Shown here in pieces: positions 8,965 through 17,290 of a DNA stretch of 52,852 nucleotides. Source of the stretch: Planctomycetaceae bacterium (GTDB lineage Bacteria > Planctomycetota > Planctomycetia > Pirellulales > Pirellulaceae); NCBI GenBank assembly GCA_024638965.1, contig JAHEJI010000001.1, forward strand, positions 30,080-82,931, in the 5' to 3' direction. How positions within the stretch are numbered: the first letter of the stretch is position 1; each line of letters begins with the position of its first letter. The notes under the pieces are model-generated. The model made no database searches. It saw only the letters and a list, made by a program, of their open reading frames with translations, and was not told the DNA's origin. A program made the position numbers and the translations under genes.

Positions 8965-10395
8965 CTACCGATTTGATTCGGTCGATGGTTTTGAAGCCGA
9001 ACGACCTTGTTCGGACTCGGCTGTTTTATTGGCAAGGGGCTTGAATAGCGTTTGATTCACCAATACTCTGTCTGCCGTTGCAAAACGATCAGCCATGGTC
9101 CGCTCCATCGTGAATGCAAAGGTCAATCGGCGACCGTCGGAGTTGGCAACATGGTAGTAGATCCACGTGATCGGCACTTTTGATTCGATCCCGTCCACCT
9201 GGACTCGCAATGCCGTGAGGTTATTGGTGGTCTTCAACTCCTGGGAATCGATGACGTCGGCAGACTCTTCGGCAGCCACAATCTTTTCGACTTCGGACTT
9301 AAAGTCAGCAAGTTTCAAGGGCTGGTCTGCGGGTCGCGAGGGAAGCGTAACAACATTGCATTGTGCCAATAATTCTCCATTGTCCAGATATCGCAGGACG
9401 GCAGCATCGGTTTCAGATGCAATAACTCGCCAACGCGGATCATGGGTGATTTGGAAATTGCCTTGGTCGGATTCCCATTTCAATTTCCTTTCAATTCGTT
9501 TGGCTTTGGTTTTGGACAATGCGTCATTTGAAAGTTCCGGCACTGAAATTTTGGGCGAGACTTTCAAGGCGATTTTCGTTTGACCCTCAAAGCCAGGTGC
9601 GACTTGACCGGGGCTTCGATTTTCGCGAATATTCGTTCGAATCGCGGTAAGCTGCTTTTTCTCCAGATCGATCAGCGAGAACCCACTGACTTGCATTTCG
9701 GTCGTGACATCATCGACCTCGGCTTTGATGGAACCGACAATGTGGATTTTCGCAACATTCTTCGTTACCGATTTTAAGACCAGCTCAATTTCGTTTTCGT
9801 AAACGCGTTCGACCGCCAAGAAGTCGGCGATGGCTTCTGAGGAGATTTTCCATTTGTCACCGGTCTTTACGTTTCGTTTGTTGAAGAGATGAACAAAGGA
9901 CAACGGATCCGCGGGGTTTCGGATCAGTTCGAGTTCGTTTTGCTTGAGAACATCAGAAATGGACGCCATTTGAAGTCGTTGGAAAGAACTGGGTTGGATA
10001 CGAGCTACGATCAGCCTGTTTTCATCCGAAAGTGCGGATTTGGTTGAACCCTTGTCGATTTTGATATCTGCCTTCGTTTCGCGGTAGATTCGAATGGCTT
10101 GCAGATCTTGCTTTTTGCCCGTGAAGCGCTGGTCAAAATCGAGTTTGGCGACGACTTTCAGAGGTACGGTCCGAGCACCTTCGTCCTGCCCGGCATTGTC
10201 CACAATGACGACTCCAGTGTGTTCAAATTGAGCAGTGACCTGGTGAATATCGCCACTTTCAAATTCAACCAAGATGTCAACCGGGTCTTCAGCCGAGACA
10301 GGTTTCGAGTTAACACCCCCAATGAGACCGAGAATTGAAGCAAAAACCAGCCAAGATGACAGTCTAAACATCGAAATTTCGTGATTCTTTAGCAT
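8965..10395 (-). CDS. Unrecognised exported protein
   Basis: I do not recognise this protein (476 residues from the ATG at 10395; 468 if the next ATG at 10371 is used). It has a hydrophobic signal segment ('SSWLVFASILGLIGGVNS') with likely cleavage before 'AEDPVDI'. The mature part is rich in beta strand and charge and contains no Cys motif. The N-terminal section 'VEFESGDIHQVTAQFEHTG' resembles a small beta-sandwich, and the C-terminal part has 'FQITHDPRWRVIASETDAA'. The C-terminal 20 residues are polar and probably disordered. It stands alone on the minus strand, divergent from the sigma-factor gene. A periplasmic or surface role is likely; nothing more specific can be supported. Confidence 0.7.
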   Translation of the reverse strand: MLKNHEISMFRLSSWLVFASILGLIGGVNSKPVSAEDPVDILVEFESGDIHQVTAQFEHTGVVIVDNAGQDEGARTVPLKVVAKLDFDQRFTGKKQDLQAIRIYRETKADIKIDKGSTKSALSDENRLIVARIQPSSFQRLQMASISDVLKQNELELIRNPADPLSFVHLFNKRNVKTGDKWKISSEAIADFLAVERVYENEIELVLKSVTKNVAKIHIVGSIKAEVDDVTTEMQVSGFSLIDLEKKQLTAIRTNIRENRSPGQVAPGFEGQTKIALKVSPKISVPELSNDALSKTKAKRIERKLKWESDQGNFQITHDPRWRVIASETDAAVLRYLDNGELLAQCNVVTLPSRPADQPLKLADFKSEVEKIVAAEESADVIDSQELKTTNNLTALRVQVDGIESKVPITWIYYHVANSDGRRLTFAFTMERTMADRFATADRVLVNQTLFKPLANKTAESEQGRSASKPSTESNR

Positions 10396-11014
10396 TTTTC
10401 TTACTTTTTCCCCAATATTTGGATACTGGTACCGAAAACACGGCAACATTGGATTCGAGTCCGTTCCAACCCCTTCCATAGCTTTTGACTAATAATCGGT
10501 CAGATTCTCATCTCAAATCGAACAATCTCGTTTCCTTTCGCAACCTTTGTCTTGGTTTGCGGTTTGCTATCAAAGGGGCTCCCAACGTGCTACGCATGAA
10601 CGGCTGATTAGGCAATCGCTGATTTTGAAGAAAACAGTGAGATTTGGTCCAAATCCGTGAACATGGAATGAGTTTTGCAGAACTACCGAATAGATCGTCC
10701 TGATTGCTGATCATGGCAGTGGGGCGAGTTGAGCTTTGGTTGTCCCGCCGGCGTTTTTGCGGTCAAAGGTTTGCTTCAAAAGGCTGTAAATCGAATAAAG
10801 GTTGACACACCAGAGTGTTACGACAAATGAATTGAACATTTTCGAAGATTTGACGTAACAATTTCGGCTGACATGACGTCATCGGAATGAGAAAGCAAGA
10901 TCAGGAGGATCTCAAAATGAGGAACTTTACCGGCGCGATTTCGTCCAATTGACAGCGTCTCAATTTCAGATGGCTGTCGAGAAATGAGATTGCCCGGGAA
11001 CAAAGAGGTTGAAT
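10396..11014. other. Long divergent intergenic region with a small upstream ORF
   Basis: About 620 bases lie between the exported-protein gene and the sigma gene. The only notable element is a very short ORF with a perfect AGGAGG (10903-10952), listed separately. TGACATGACGTCATCG near 10870-10886 contains a TGACGTCA-like palindrome of unknown meaning. No RNA gene or repeat was recognised. Confidence 0.45.
10903..10952 (+). promoter_or_regulatory. Possible leader ORF (11 codons) before the sigma gene
   Basis: A perfect Shine-Dalgarno AGGAGG (10903-10908) lies 8 bases before ATG 10917, opening MRNFTGAISSN and a TGA stop at 10950-10952. The sigma gene starts 62 bases later. Consensus ribosome binding sites are uncommon in this window, so the ORF may be translated as a leader or upstream regulatory peptide. 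The codons contain no obvious run of one amino acid that would suggest classical attenuation. Confidence 0.35.
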
Positions 11015-12706
11015 ATGCACACCACCTATAAATGTGAATCCATTCGTCAGCTCCGCGATCAACAGGTTCGATTTGCGCCCCGAGAGAAGAAGATCGAACA
11101 AATTGATGCCGCTGAAAGATTGCTTGCCGATCTTCAAGATGACAAAAACTATAACTTTGAATTTGTCTGTTATCGAGTGACATCATTTCGGCCGGAAAAT
11201 GCACCGATTGTGAAAATTAGTGGCCCGAATCTGCGACACGATTTGCTTTCGTTTATTGAGGACCTTTCGGAGTCTGCCAATATCAGCGCCGAAGAATTCG
11301 GACAACCCGTTCACACGGTCGACGATCTGAGCAAGATGTTTAACGTTTCAACGAAAACGATTTCACGATGGCGCCAACAGGGACTCGTCAGCCGCAAACT
11401 CATTTTTGACGGTGGGCGAAAACGAGTCGGGTTCCTTCATAGTAGCGTTGATCGGTTTGCCAAGGCGAACCGCGACAAAGTAAGACGGGGCGAACGATTC
11501 AGTCAACTGACAGCTGGCGATAAGGACGAGATCATTGATCGCGCTCGTCGACTCGCTCGGGCCGGTGGTTGTCCTGCTGAAGTGACGCGTCGAATCGCGA
11601 AACACATGAGTCGTAGCGTGGAGACGATTCGTTACACGATCAAGCAGTTCGATCAAAAACATCCAGAAATGGCGGTCTTCCCTGATCAAACCGGTGTTTT
11701 GAACCTGGAAATGAAAGAGCGAATTTACGCGGACTTTCAGACGGGGAGATCAGCCGAGTCGATTGCTAGACGTTACTGTCGCACTAAGACAACCGTCTAC
11801 CGCGTCGTTAACGAAATGCGTGCGATGAACATCATGGAGCTACCATTGGATTTCATGGACAATGCGGAGTTTCATCGCAAGAGTGCTTATAAACGAATTG
11901 TTGAATCCGCGATGCCGGTTCCAGAAAAGGCAACACGTCGAACGAAGCCTCCGGCAGGATTGCCGCGATACTTGGCCTCGCTTTATGAGCATCCGTTGTT
12001 GACTCGTGAACAAGAACAGTACCTGTTCCGCAAGTTCAACTTCCTCAAATGCAAGGCTCGTCAACTTCGAGACAAGCTTGATGTGACGCGTGCTCGTTCG
12101 GGCGAGATGGATGAAATTGAGCGCCTGTATGATGAGGCTGTCAAAGTTAAAAACAGGATTGTTCAATCGAACTTGCGACTGGTGGTTTCGATTGCCAAAC
12201 GGCATGTTGCATCCAGTGACGACTTCTTCCAGCTCGTCAGCGATGGAAACATGTCGCTCATTCGAGCGGTTGAAAAATTTGACTACGCTCGAGGCAACAA
12301 ATTTAGCACCTATGCGAGTTGGGCGATTATGAAGAATTACGCCCGCACGATTCCGGGTGAGTTCAAGCAACGGGATCGGTTCCGTCCAACCGCCGAAGAG
12401 ATGTTCCTGGCGAAAGCCGATCAACGGTCCGATCGGTACTTGCTTGAATCACAGCAGGCTCAACGCTCGGAACAAGTTAGTCAGATTTTGGCGAGTCTCG
12501 ACGATCGTGAGCAGAAGATTATTATTAGTCGTTTTGGGCTGGATTACAGCCAAGAGCCGCAAACTTTGAAAGAAGTTGGAGCTGAGCTGGGAGTCACGAA
12601 AGAGCGGATCCGCCAGATTGAGGCCCGGGCTCTGAACAAGCTTCGAGTAGCGGCGAAAGAAGAGAACATCGAACTTCCAGAAGGGATGTTGGATAGCGAA
12701 AACTAA
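11015..12706 (+). CDS. Sigma-70 family factor with N-terminal HTH domains
   Basis: A 563-residue RNA polymerase sigma-70-family protein of a planctomycete type. Residues 100-150 form a MerR/excisionase-like HTH ('DLSKMFNVSTKTISRWRQQG'). Two further HTH-like units lie near 187-212 ('RRIAKHMSRSVETIRYTI') and 248-270 ('ESIARRYCRTKTTVYRVV'). Regions 1.2 and 2 occupy about 325-450 ('RIVQSNLRLVVSIAKRH', 'FSTYASWAIMKNYAR'), and region 4 about 490-550 ('ELGVTKERIRQIEARAL'). Region 3 is nearly absent. The three N-terminal HTH units replace region 1.1 and may give extra DNA recognition or a regulatory function (inference). ATG 11015 fits AAAGAGG 6 bases upstream better than the TTG at 11009. A terminator follows. 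Confidence 0.88.
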   Translation: MHTTYKCESIRQLRDQQVRFAPREKKIEQIDAAERLLADLQDDKNYNFEFVCYRVTSFRPENAPIVKISGPNLRHDLLSFIEDLSESANISAEEFGQPVHTVDDLSKMFNVSTKTISRWRQQGLVSRKLIFDGGRKRVGFLHSSVDRFAKANRDKVRRGERFSQLTAGDKDEIIDRARRLARAGGCPAEVTRRIAKHMSRSVETIRYTIKQFDQKHPEMAVFPDQTGVLNLEMKERIYADFQTGRSAESIARRYCRTKTTVYRVVNEMRAMNIMELPLDFMDNAEFHRKSAYKRIVESAMPVPEKATRRTKPPAGLPRYLASLYEHPLLTREQEQYLFRKFNFLKCKARQLRDKLDVTRARSGEMDEIERLYDEAVKVKNRIVQSNLRLVVSIAKRHVASSDDFFQLVSDGNMSLIRAVEKFDYARGNKFSTYASWAIMKNYARTIPGEFKQRDRFRPTAEEMFLAKADQRSDRYLLESQQAQRSEQVSQILASLDDREQKIIISRFGLDYSQEPQTLKEVGAELGVTKERIRQIEARALNKLRVAAKEENIELPEGMLDSEN

Positions 12707-12743
12707 CCTTGGTCCATGCCTTGCCTTAGTTCAGGAGATTCTC

Positions 12744-12771
12744 AGCCGGTTGCCGATTCAACCGGCTATTT
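12744..12771 (+). terminator. Intrinsic terminator of the sigma gene
   Basis: A perfect 9-bp stem AGCCGGTTG/CAACCGGCT has loop CCGATT (12744-12767) and is followed by ATTTTCG. It lies about 40 bases beyond the sigma stop codon. Confidence 0.75.
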
Positions 12772-13076
12772 TCGTATCAGAGGATTGTGGCGTTTTGAAC
12801 CACTGTTGCGTTTTGGGACTCAATTTTTCGTTTCGAGTGAAGAAACGGCGAAAAGTCGCTCTGACCCGAATGGACCGAAGCGACGGTCTCTCGTATTGGC
12901 GAAGTCATGTCGCCGAATGGAATGCTCTCGCAGGAGCGGCACTGCTTTCCATCAAAACACGAAAGGAATAGGGGGGAAGGCAATCCTGTTGTCGCCCGAT
13001 TTATGTTGTCGCCCGATTTGAGGATCAGATTCGCAAGATCCGAACCTCTCCAAGCCGGTTGGGGTCCAATTTCGTA
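12772..13076. other. Intergenic region upstream of the tRNA-tuf operon
   Basis: No gene is supported here. It contains a 17-base tandem direct repeat (12987-13020) about 57 bases upstream of the candidate -35 box. Open frames in this stretch lack ribosome binding sites and family resemblance. Confidence 0.5.
12987..13020. repeat. Tandem 17-bp direct repeat
   Basis: Two adjacent copies of TGTTGTCGCCCGATTT plus one base (12987-13003 and 13004-13020) differ only in the last base (A versus G). The position upstream of a stable-RNA promoter suggests a possible activator site, but a simple local duplication would look the same. Confidence 0.8.
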
Positions 13077-13104
13077 TTGCGGGGCATTTGGATTTAGATA
13101 TATT
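13077..13104 (+). promoter_or_regulatory. Candidate sigma-70 promoter for the tRNA-tuf operon
   Basis: TTGCGG (13077-13082), a 16-base spacer and TATATT (13099-13104) predict a start about 25 bases before mature tRNA-Thr, a sensible precursor leader. The AT-rich stretch is the only promoter-like one in the gap. Confidence 0.4.
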
Positions 13105-13135
13105 TACCAAACTTCACTTACTTTGCTGAAATTGC

Positions 13136-13208
13136 GCCAGCGTAGCTCAGTTGGCAGAGCAGCGGTTTTGTAAACCGCAGGTCGTGGGTTCGAACCCCTC
13201 CGCTGGCT
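13136..13208 (+). tRNA. tRNA-Thr (anticodon UGU)
   Basis: A complete cloverleaf: acceptor GCCAGCG/CGCTGGC with discriminator T, D-arm GCTC/GAGC, anticodon stem GCGGT/ACCGC around loop TTTGTAA (anticodon TGT), and T-arm GTGGG/CCCCT with TTCGAAC. No encoded CCA. First of four tRNAs before tuf, in the same position as E. coli thrU. Confidence 0.97.
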
Positions 13209-13286
13209 TTTTTTCGCGTCGTTTGGCCAATACCGGTCTTTGCTTTGGCTGGTGAACAGGTAAAGTGCTGTGGTTTTTTAAGGCTT

Positions 13287-13368
13287 GGGGGGTTACCGAA
13301 GCGGTCAAACGGGACAGACTGTAAATCTGTTGGCTCAGCCTTCGCAGGTTCGAATCCTGCACCCCCCA
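13287..13368 (+). tRNA. tRNA-Tyr (anticodon GUA)
   Basis: A class II tRNA of 82 bases: acceptor GGGGGGT/ACCCCCC with discriminator A, anticodon stem ACAGA/TCTGT around CTGTAAA (anticodon GTA), a long variable arm (TGGCTCAGCCTTC region), and T-loop TTCGAAT. CCA is not encoded. It corresponds to E. coli tyrU in the conserved cluster. Confidence 0.97.
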
Positions 13369-13614
13369 CTTATCAGAATTAGTAAATGCGGTGGATTTGC
13401 TTAAAATAACTGGCCCAGGGGAGCGTGATTGCGTAACATTTTGCGGAAAATCGCGGAGTTGGTCCAGATTCGAATATGCGTTGCGATTGTAGGATTTTCA
13501 CCCAGATTCTTGAGAACATCCATTGGGGTTTTCGCTCAATTTGATACATTGATTGATTAACTCGATTGCGGCTCATAAGTGGACCTTGTGCCATTGGGGG
13601 TTGCGTTGTGTTTA

Positions 13615-13685
13615 GCGGGTGTAGCTCAATGGCAGAGCCCCAGCCTTCCAAGCTGGTTGTGAGGGTTCGATTCCCTTCACCCGCT
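13615..13685 (+). tRNA. tRNA-Gly (anticodon UCC)
   Basis: 71 bases: acceptor GCGGGTG/CACCCGC with discriminator T, anticodon stem CCAGC/GCTGG around CTTCCAA (anticodon TCC), T-loop TTCGATT. CCA is not encoded. About 245 bases separate it from tRNA-Tyr; no gene is seen in that spacer. Confidence 0.97.
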
Positions 13686-13741
13686 CATCGTATTGATGGG
13701 GACGATTGAACGCACTTCCGGAGATTCTGCGGCTGTAACTG

Positions 13742-13813
<72 letters not shown>

Positions 13814-13915
13814 CTGATTGTTCGGCCTTTGGGTCGATTTGTGGTTCGACTTTCGGGTCGGGTTGTTTAGCTTGGTTATCGATAATAGAAGAAAACAGGT
13901 AGGGTTTAAAAAAAC

Positions 13916-15112
13916 ATGGCCAAGGAAGAATTTAAGCGGACAAAGCCGCATGTGAACGTCGGCACGATTGGTCACATTGACCATGGTAAAACGACTTTGA
14001 CAGGCGCGATACTTGCAGTTCAAGCGGCGAAAGGTTTGGCGGAAGCAAAAGGATATGCTGAGATTGCCAAGGGTGGCACGGTCCGCGACGATACAAAAAC
14101 GGTGACGATCGCAGTTGCCCACGTAGAGTATGAGACAGAAACTCGTCACTACGCCCATATCGATTGCCCTGGACACGCTGACTTTATCAAGAACATGATC
14201 ACCGGTGCCGCCCAGATGGACGGTGCGATTCTGGTTGTCTCGGCCGCTGATGGACCGATGCCTCAGACGAAGGAACACGTTTTGTTGGCTCGTCAGGTTG
14301 ATGTTCCAGCGCTGGTTTGTTTCCTCAACAAGTGCGACTTGGTTGACGATGATGAACTTCTTGAGCTGGTCGAGATGGAGGTTCGTGAGTTGCTCAGCAA
14401 GTATGATTTTGACGGCGACAATGTTGCCATCATCCGCGGTAGTGCTTTGCCCGCTTACCAAAACCCCGGTGATGCCGAGGCCAATAAGTGCATTGGTGAA
14501 TTGATGGATGCGATTGACACGCAAATTCCTGAGCCCGTTCGTGAAGATGAACGGCCTTTCTTGATGGCGATTGAAGACGTCTTCTCGATTGAGGGTCGCG
14601 GTACGGTTGCGACGGGTCGGATTGAGCGCGGCGTTGTGCGGACCGGCGAAGAGGTTGAAATCATCGGTCTTGAAGCCGAGCCACGCAAGACGACTTGCAC
14701 GGGTGTCGAGATGTTCCGAAAAATCCTCGACGAAGGTCGGGCTGGCGATAATGTTGGTTGTCTGCTTCGTGGTGTTAAGCGAGAAGAGATTCAGCGCGGT
14801 CAGGTATTGGCTAAGCCAGGTTCGATCACTCCCCACCTCAAGTTTGAAGCCGAGATTTACTGCTTGAGTAAGGATGAGGGTGGACGACATACTCCATTCT
14901 TCAGCGGTTATCGTCCGCAGTTTTACTTCCGTACAACAGACGTGACAGGCACGGCGAATCTGGTGGGTGCCGAAATGTGCATGCCGGGTGACAATGTGCG
15001 GCTGTCGGTGGAATTGCATAAGCCGATCGCAATCGACGATGGTGTCCGTTTCGCAATTCGCGAAGGTGGCCGAACGGTTGGCTCGGGTGTGGTGACAAAA
15101 GTTCTCGACTAG
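13916..15112 (+). CDS. tuf: Elongation factor Tu
   Basis: The GTPase that delivers aminoacyl-tRNA to the ribosome; 398 residues. G1 is 'GHIDHGKT' (19-26), G3 'DCPGHAD' (83-89, catalytic His87) and G4 'NKCD'. The barrel domains II and III are complete ('[19 protein letters not shown]'). The switch I segment is unusual: where most bacteria have RGITI, this protein reads KTVTI (residues 61-65), preceded by GGTVRDDT. The Mg-coordinating Thr (Thr64) is kept. From memory, related Pirellulales share this variant. An AGGTAGGG about 11 bases upstream supports the start. It follows four tRNA genes and is probably co-transcribed with them, as in E. coli tufB. Confidence 0.98.
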   Translation: MAKEEFKRTKPHVNVGTIGHIDHGKTTLTGAILAVQAAKGLAEAKGYAEIAKGGTVRDDTKTVTIAVAHVEYETETRHYAHIDCPGHADFIKNMITGAAQMDGAILVVSAADGPMPQTKEHVLLARQVDVPALVCFLNKCDLVDDDELLELVEMEVRELLSKYDFDGDNVAIIRGSALPAYQNPGDAEANKCIGELMDAIDTQIPEPVREDERPFLMAIEDVFSIEGRGTVATGRIERGVVRTGEEVEIIGLEAEPRKTTCTGVEMFRKILDEGRAGDNVGCLLRGVKREEIQRGQVLAKPGSITPHLKFEAEIYCLSKDEGGRHTPFFSGYRPQFYFRTTDVTGTANLVGAEMCMPGDNVRLSVELHKPIAIDDGVRFAIREGGRTVGSGVVTKVLD

Positions 15113-15248
15113 TCGGGAGTGTAAATGGGCCGAGTTGGAGGGCTCTTGAGGCATTTTGGGGCGTCGCGTGATTGGTTTCGCGCGGCGCTTTCGGTGCAAA
15201 TATTGAAAGCGAAAAGCGAATAGGAATTGGCGTGTTCTGCTCAAGAAT

Positions 15249-15321
15249 AGGGGTGTAGCTCAATTGGTAGAGCACTGGTTTCCAAAACCAGCGGTTGCGG
15301 GTTCGAGTCCCTCCGCCCCTG
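15249..15321 (+). tRNA. tRNA-Trp (anticodon CCA)
   Basis: 73 bases: acceptor AGGGGTG/CGCCCCT (one G-U) with discriminator G, anticodon stem CTGGT/ACCAG around TTCCAAA (anticodon CCA), T-loop TTCGAGT. It is followed directly by CCA (15322-15324), the only tRNA here with an encoded 3' CCA. A tRNA-Trp between tuf and secE is common across bacteria. Confidence 0.97.
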
Positions 15322-15406
15322 CCATTGGGCTGACATTTTAAATTCGAGTCAAAACTAAATAATCGCGAACGCCGTCATCATGGCGGGTTTGTTAGTGAGG
15401 TGTCCC

Positions 15407-15865
15407 GTGAGTTCGATGGCGAAGCAGAAGCAGAAAGTAAGCCAGGAAGGCAGTGCGAGCTTTTGGGCCGAGCTGTTTCGAATTGGGTTATATAAGCCCA
15501 ATCAGGGCAGGATTGTTCGTCAGGTGACATTTTTGGCGATCGCACTTGTGGCTCTTTTGGCTGGCTACGAGATGTATCGAACCGGTTGGTTTACAGGTTA
15601 TTTCCAGGGTTCGAAGTATTTTTCGTTGATTGCTTTTTCGGCGATTGGGATCTGGTTTGCGTATCGGGTCGTGAATTACACGGCCTTTGCGGATTTTCTG
15701 ATCGCCGTTGAAGCGGAAATGAACAAGGTTTCGTGGCCAGCGAAAACCGAGTTGTGGAATGCGAGCGTCGTGGTGATGTTCGTTATTTTTGCCATGGCCG
15801 GTTTATTGTGGGTGTTTGACATTATTTGGTCGTTTTTATTCCAGTTGATCAACATTCGGTACTAG
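15407..15865 (+). CDS. secE: Preprotein translocase subunit SecE
   Basis: The small essential subunit of the SecYEG translocon; about 152 residues. Three transmembrane helices are visible ('FLAIALVALLAGYEMY', 'SLIAFSAIGIWFAYRVV' and the C-terminal one), the same topology as the long E. coli SecE. The conserved amphipathic signature 'EMNKVSWPAKTELWNASV' precedes the last helix. The start is uncertain: GTG 15407 has GAGG 6 bases upstream, whereas ATG 15416 is too far from it and ATG 15380 has none. It ends 4 bases before nusG, in the usual secE-nusG pairing. Confidence 0.93.
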   Translation: MSSMAKQKQKVSQEGSASFWAELFRIGLYKPNQGRIVRQVTFLAIALVALLAGYEMYRTGWFTGYFQGSKYFSLIAFSAIGIWFAYRVVNYTAFADFLIAVEAEMNKVSWPAKTELWNASVVVMFVIFAMAGLLWVFDIIWSFLFQLINIRY

Positions 15866-15869
15866 GTAA

Positions 15870-16742
15870 ATGGACGACAAAGCGGTAACGGATGAGCAGT
15901 CTTCGGAATCGGGGGTCGACGAGTCGGCTGTCGCTGAGGGAGTTGCGCCTCAAGTGGCAGACGTTCAGTCACTCGACGAAGGATCGGACGAGTCTGTTGT
16001 CGATGCTCCGGAAGAGGACGCGGGAGTCGTCGAGGAAACCGGCGAGGTGGTCGAAGAAGATCTAAACGAGTTGGGTTTTTCAGCCGAAGAGATCGTGACC
16101 GACGATGACCTTGAGGACGACGAAGAAGATGAAGATGCGTCGCCGATTGAGGAGTTCGTCGACGAAGCGGCTGTGATCGAGCCGACTGATGAATCGGAAA
16201 TGAACTGGTATATTCTCAAGGTTCAGGTTAACCGAGAAAACTCGATCTGCGATGCCTTGCTGCGGCGTGTCAAAGTAGCCGGACTCGATTCGTATTTCGG
16301 TGACATCTTGGTTCCCACCGAGGATGTTCGCGAGTTTACAAAATCGGGAAAACAGCGAATCGTAAAACGAAAACTCTATCCCGGCTACATCGTTGTCAAC
16401 ATGGTGATCAACGATGACAGCTGGTTCCTGGTGCGGGAAACCCCCGGGATTGGCGACTTTACAGGTGCCGCCGGCAAACCCGCGCCGCTCACACCGGAAG
16501 AGATTGCTCGAATTATTTCGACGACGAGACCCGAAGTGGAAGAGCAGAGTGAAGAAAACATAAAGACTTCGATCAGGTTCAAGGTTGGCGATCGAGTGCG
16601 TGTCAAGGAAGGTTATTTTCAGAACTACGAAGGTGAAGTGTCCTCTATCGATGAGCGGAATGGCCGGATTACGGTAATGATCAATATTTTCGGCCGCTTA
16701 AATCCAGTCGAACTGGATCATTGGCACGTCGAGAATTTGTAG
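15870..16742 (+). CDS. nusG: NusG with a long acidic N-terminal extension
   Basis: Transcription elongation/termination factor NusG (Spt5 family), 290 residues against about 180 in most bacteria. Residues 1-110 are a low-complexity, highly acidic extension rich in Asp, Glu, Val and Ser. The NGN domain begins at 'MNWYILKVQVNREN' (about 111) and contains 'KRKLYPGYIVVNM' and 'VRETPGIGDFTG'; the KOW domain contains 'VGDRVRVKEGYFQNYEGEV' and ends 'PVELDHW'. The NGN domain binds the beta' clamp and the KOW domain binds Rho or S10. The internal Met at the NGN boundary would give a standard-length NusG, but the extension is in frame, continuous and strongly biased, so it is probably real. Confidence 0.95.
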   Translation: MDDKAVTDEQSSESGVDESAVAEGVAPQVADVQSLDEGSDESVVDAPEEDAGVVEETGEVVEEDLNELGFSAEEIVTDDDLEDDEEDEDASPIEEFVDEAAVIEPTDESEMNWYILKVQVNRENSICDALLRRVKVAGLDSYFGDILVPTEDVREFTKSGKQRIVKRKLYPGYIVVNMVINDDSWFLVRETPGIGDFTGAAGKPAPLTPEEIARIISTTRPEVEEQSEENIKTSIRFKVGDRVRVKEGYFQNYEGEVSSIDERNGRITVMINIFGRLNPVELDHWHVENL

Positions 16743-16787
16743 GCTTCGTGAATTGGAATCTCGCCAGACAGATTGGAAAACAGATTA

Positions 16788-17213
16788 ATGGCAAAACAAA
16801 TAACAGGGCAGGCGAAATTTCAGGTGCCTGGAGGACAGGCGACTCCTGCTCCGCCGGTCGGTACTTCGTTGGGTAGATTTGGAATCAATCTGGGTCAGTT
16901 CGTTCAGCAGTTTAATGATCGAACCAAGGAATATAACGGCACACCGATTCCGGTAATTGTCACGGTTTATAACGATCGCACATTTGACTTTGTTACCAAA
17001 AGCCCACCCGCTGCTTCGCTGCTGAAAATGGCGGCTGGTATTGCCAAGGGTTCAGGAGTCCCCAACCGGGACAAAGTTGCCACGGTCAATCGAAAGCAAA
17101 TCGAGGACATTTGTGAAAAGAAGATGGCCGACTTGAATGCTCGTGACCTTGACCATGCGTGTCGAATGATTGAGGGAACCGCCCGCAGTATGGGGATTAT
17201 TGTCGAGTCTTGA
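16788..17213 (+). CDS. rplK: 50S ribosomal protein L11
   Basis: L11 of the GTPase-associated centre on 23S rRNA; 141 residues, the standard length. Conserved segments are 'TGQAKFQVPGGQATPAPPVG' near the N-terminus, 'VTVYNDRTFDFVTKSPPAA' and 'IEGTARSMGI' at the C-terminus. ATG 16788 matches the family N-terminus; an upstream in-frame ATG at 16773 adds five extra residues. It follows nusG by 45 bases in the standard nusG-rplK-rplA order. Confidence 0.97.
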   Translation: MAKQITGQAKFQVPGGQATPAPPVGTSLGRFGINLGQFVQQFNDRTKEYNGTPIPVIVTVYNDRTFDFVTKSPPAASLLKMAAGIAKGSGVPNRDKVATVNRKQIEDICEKKMADLNARDLDHACRMIEGTARSMGIIVES

Positions 17214-17290
17214 GTTGGAATTGAAGGATTGTCGATCGGAACGAAGGACCTAAACAATACAAATTTTGCCGCACGGCGGTTACGAAAACG

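Noticed and set aside
12987-13020. CRISPR-like repeat.
   Set aside because: Only two adjacent copies without spacers and no cas genes in the window.
12716-13021. Plus-strand open frames of 70-100 codons between the sigma gene and tRNA-Thr.
   Set aside because: They start at or inside a terminator and include the 17-bp tandem repeat; no ribosome binding site.
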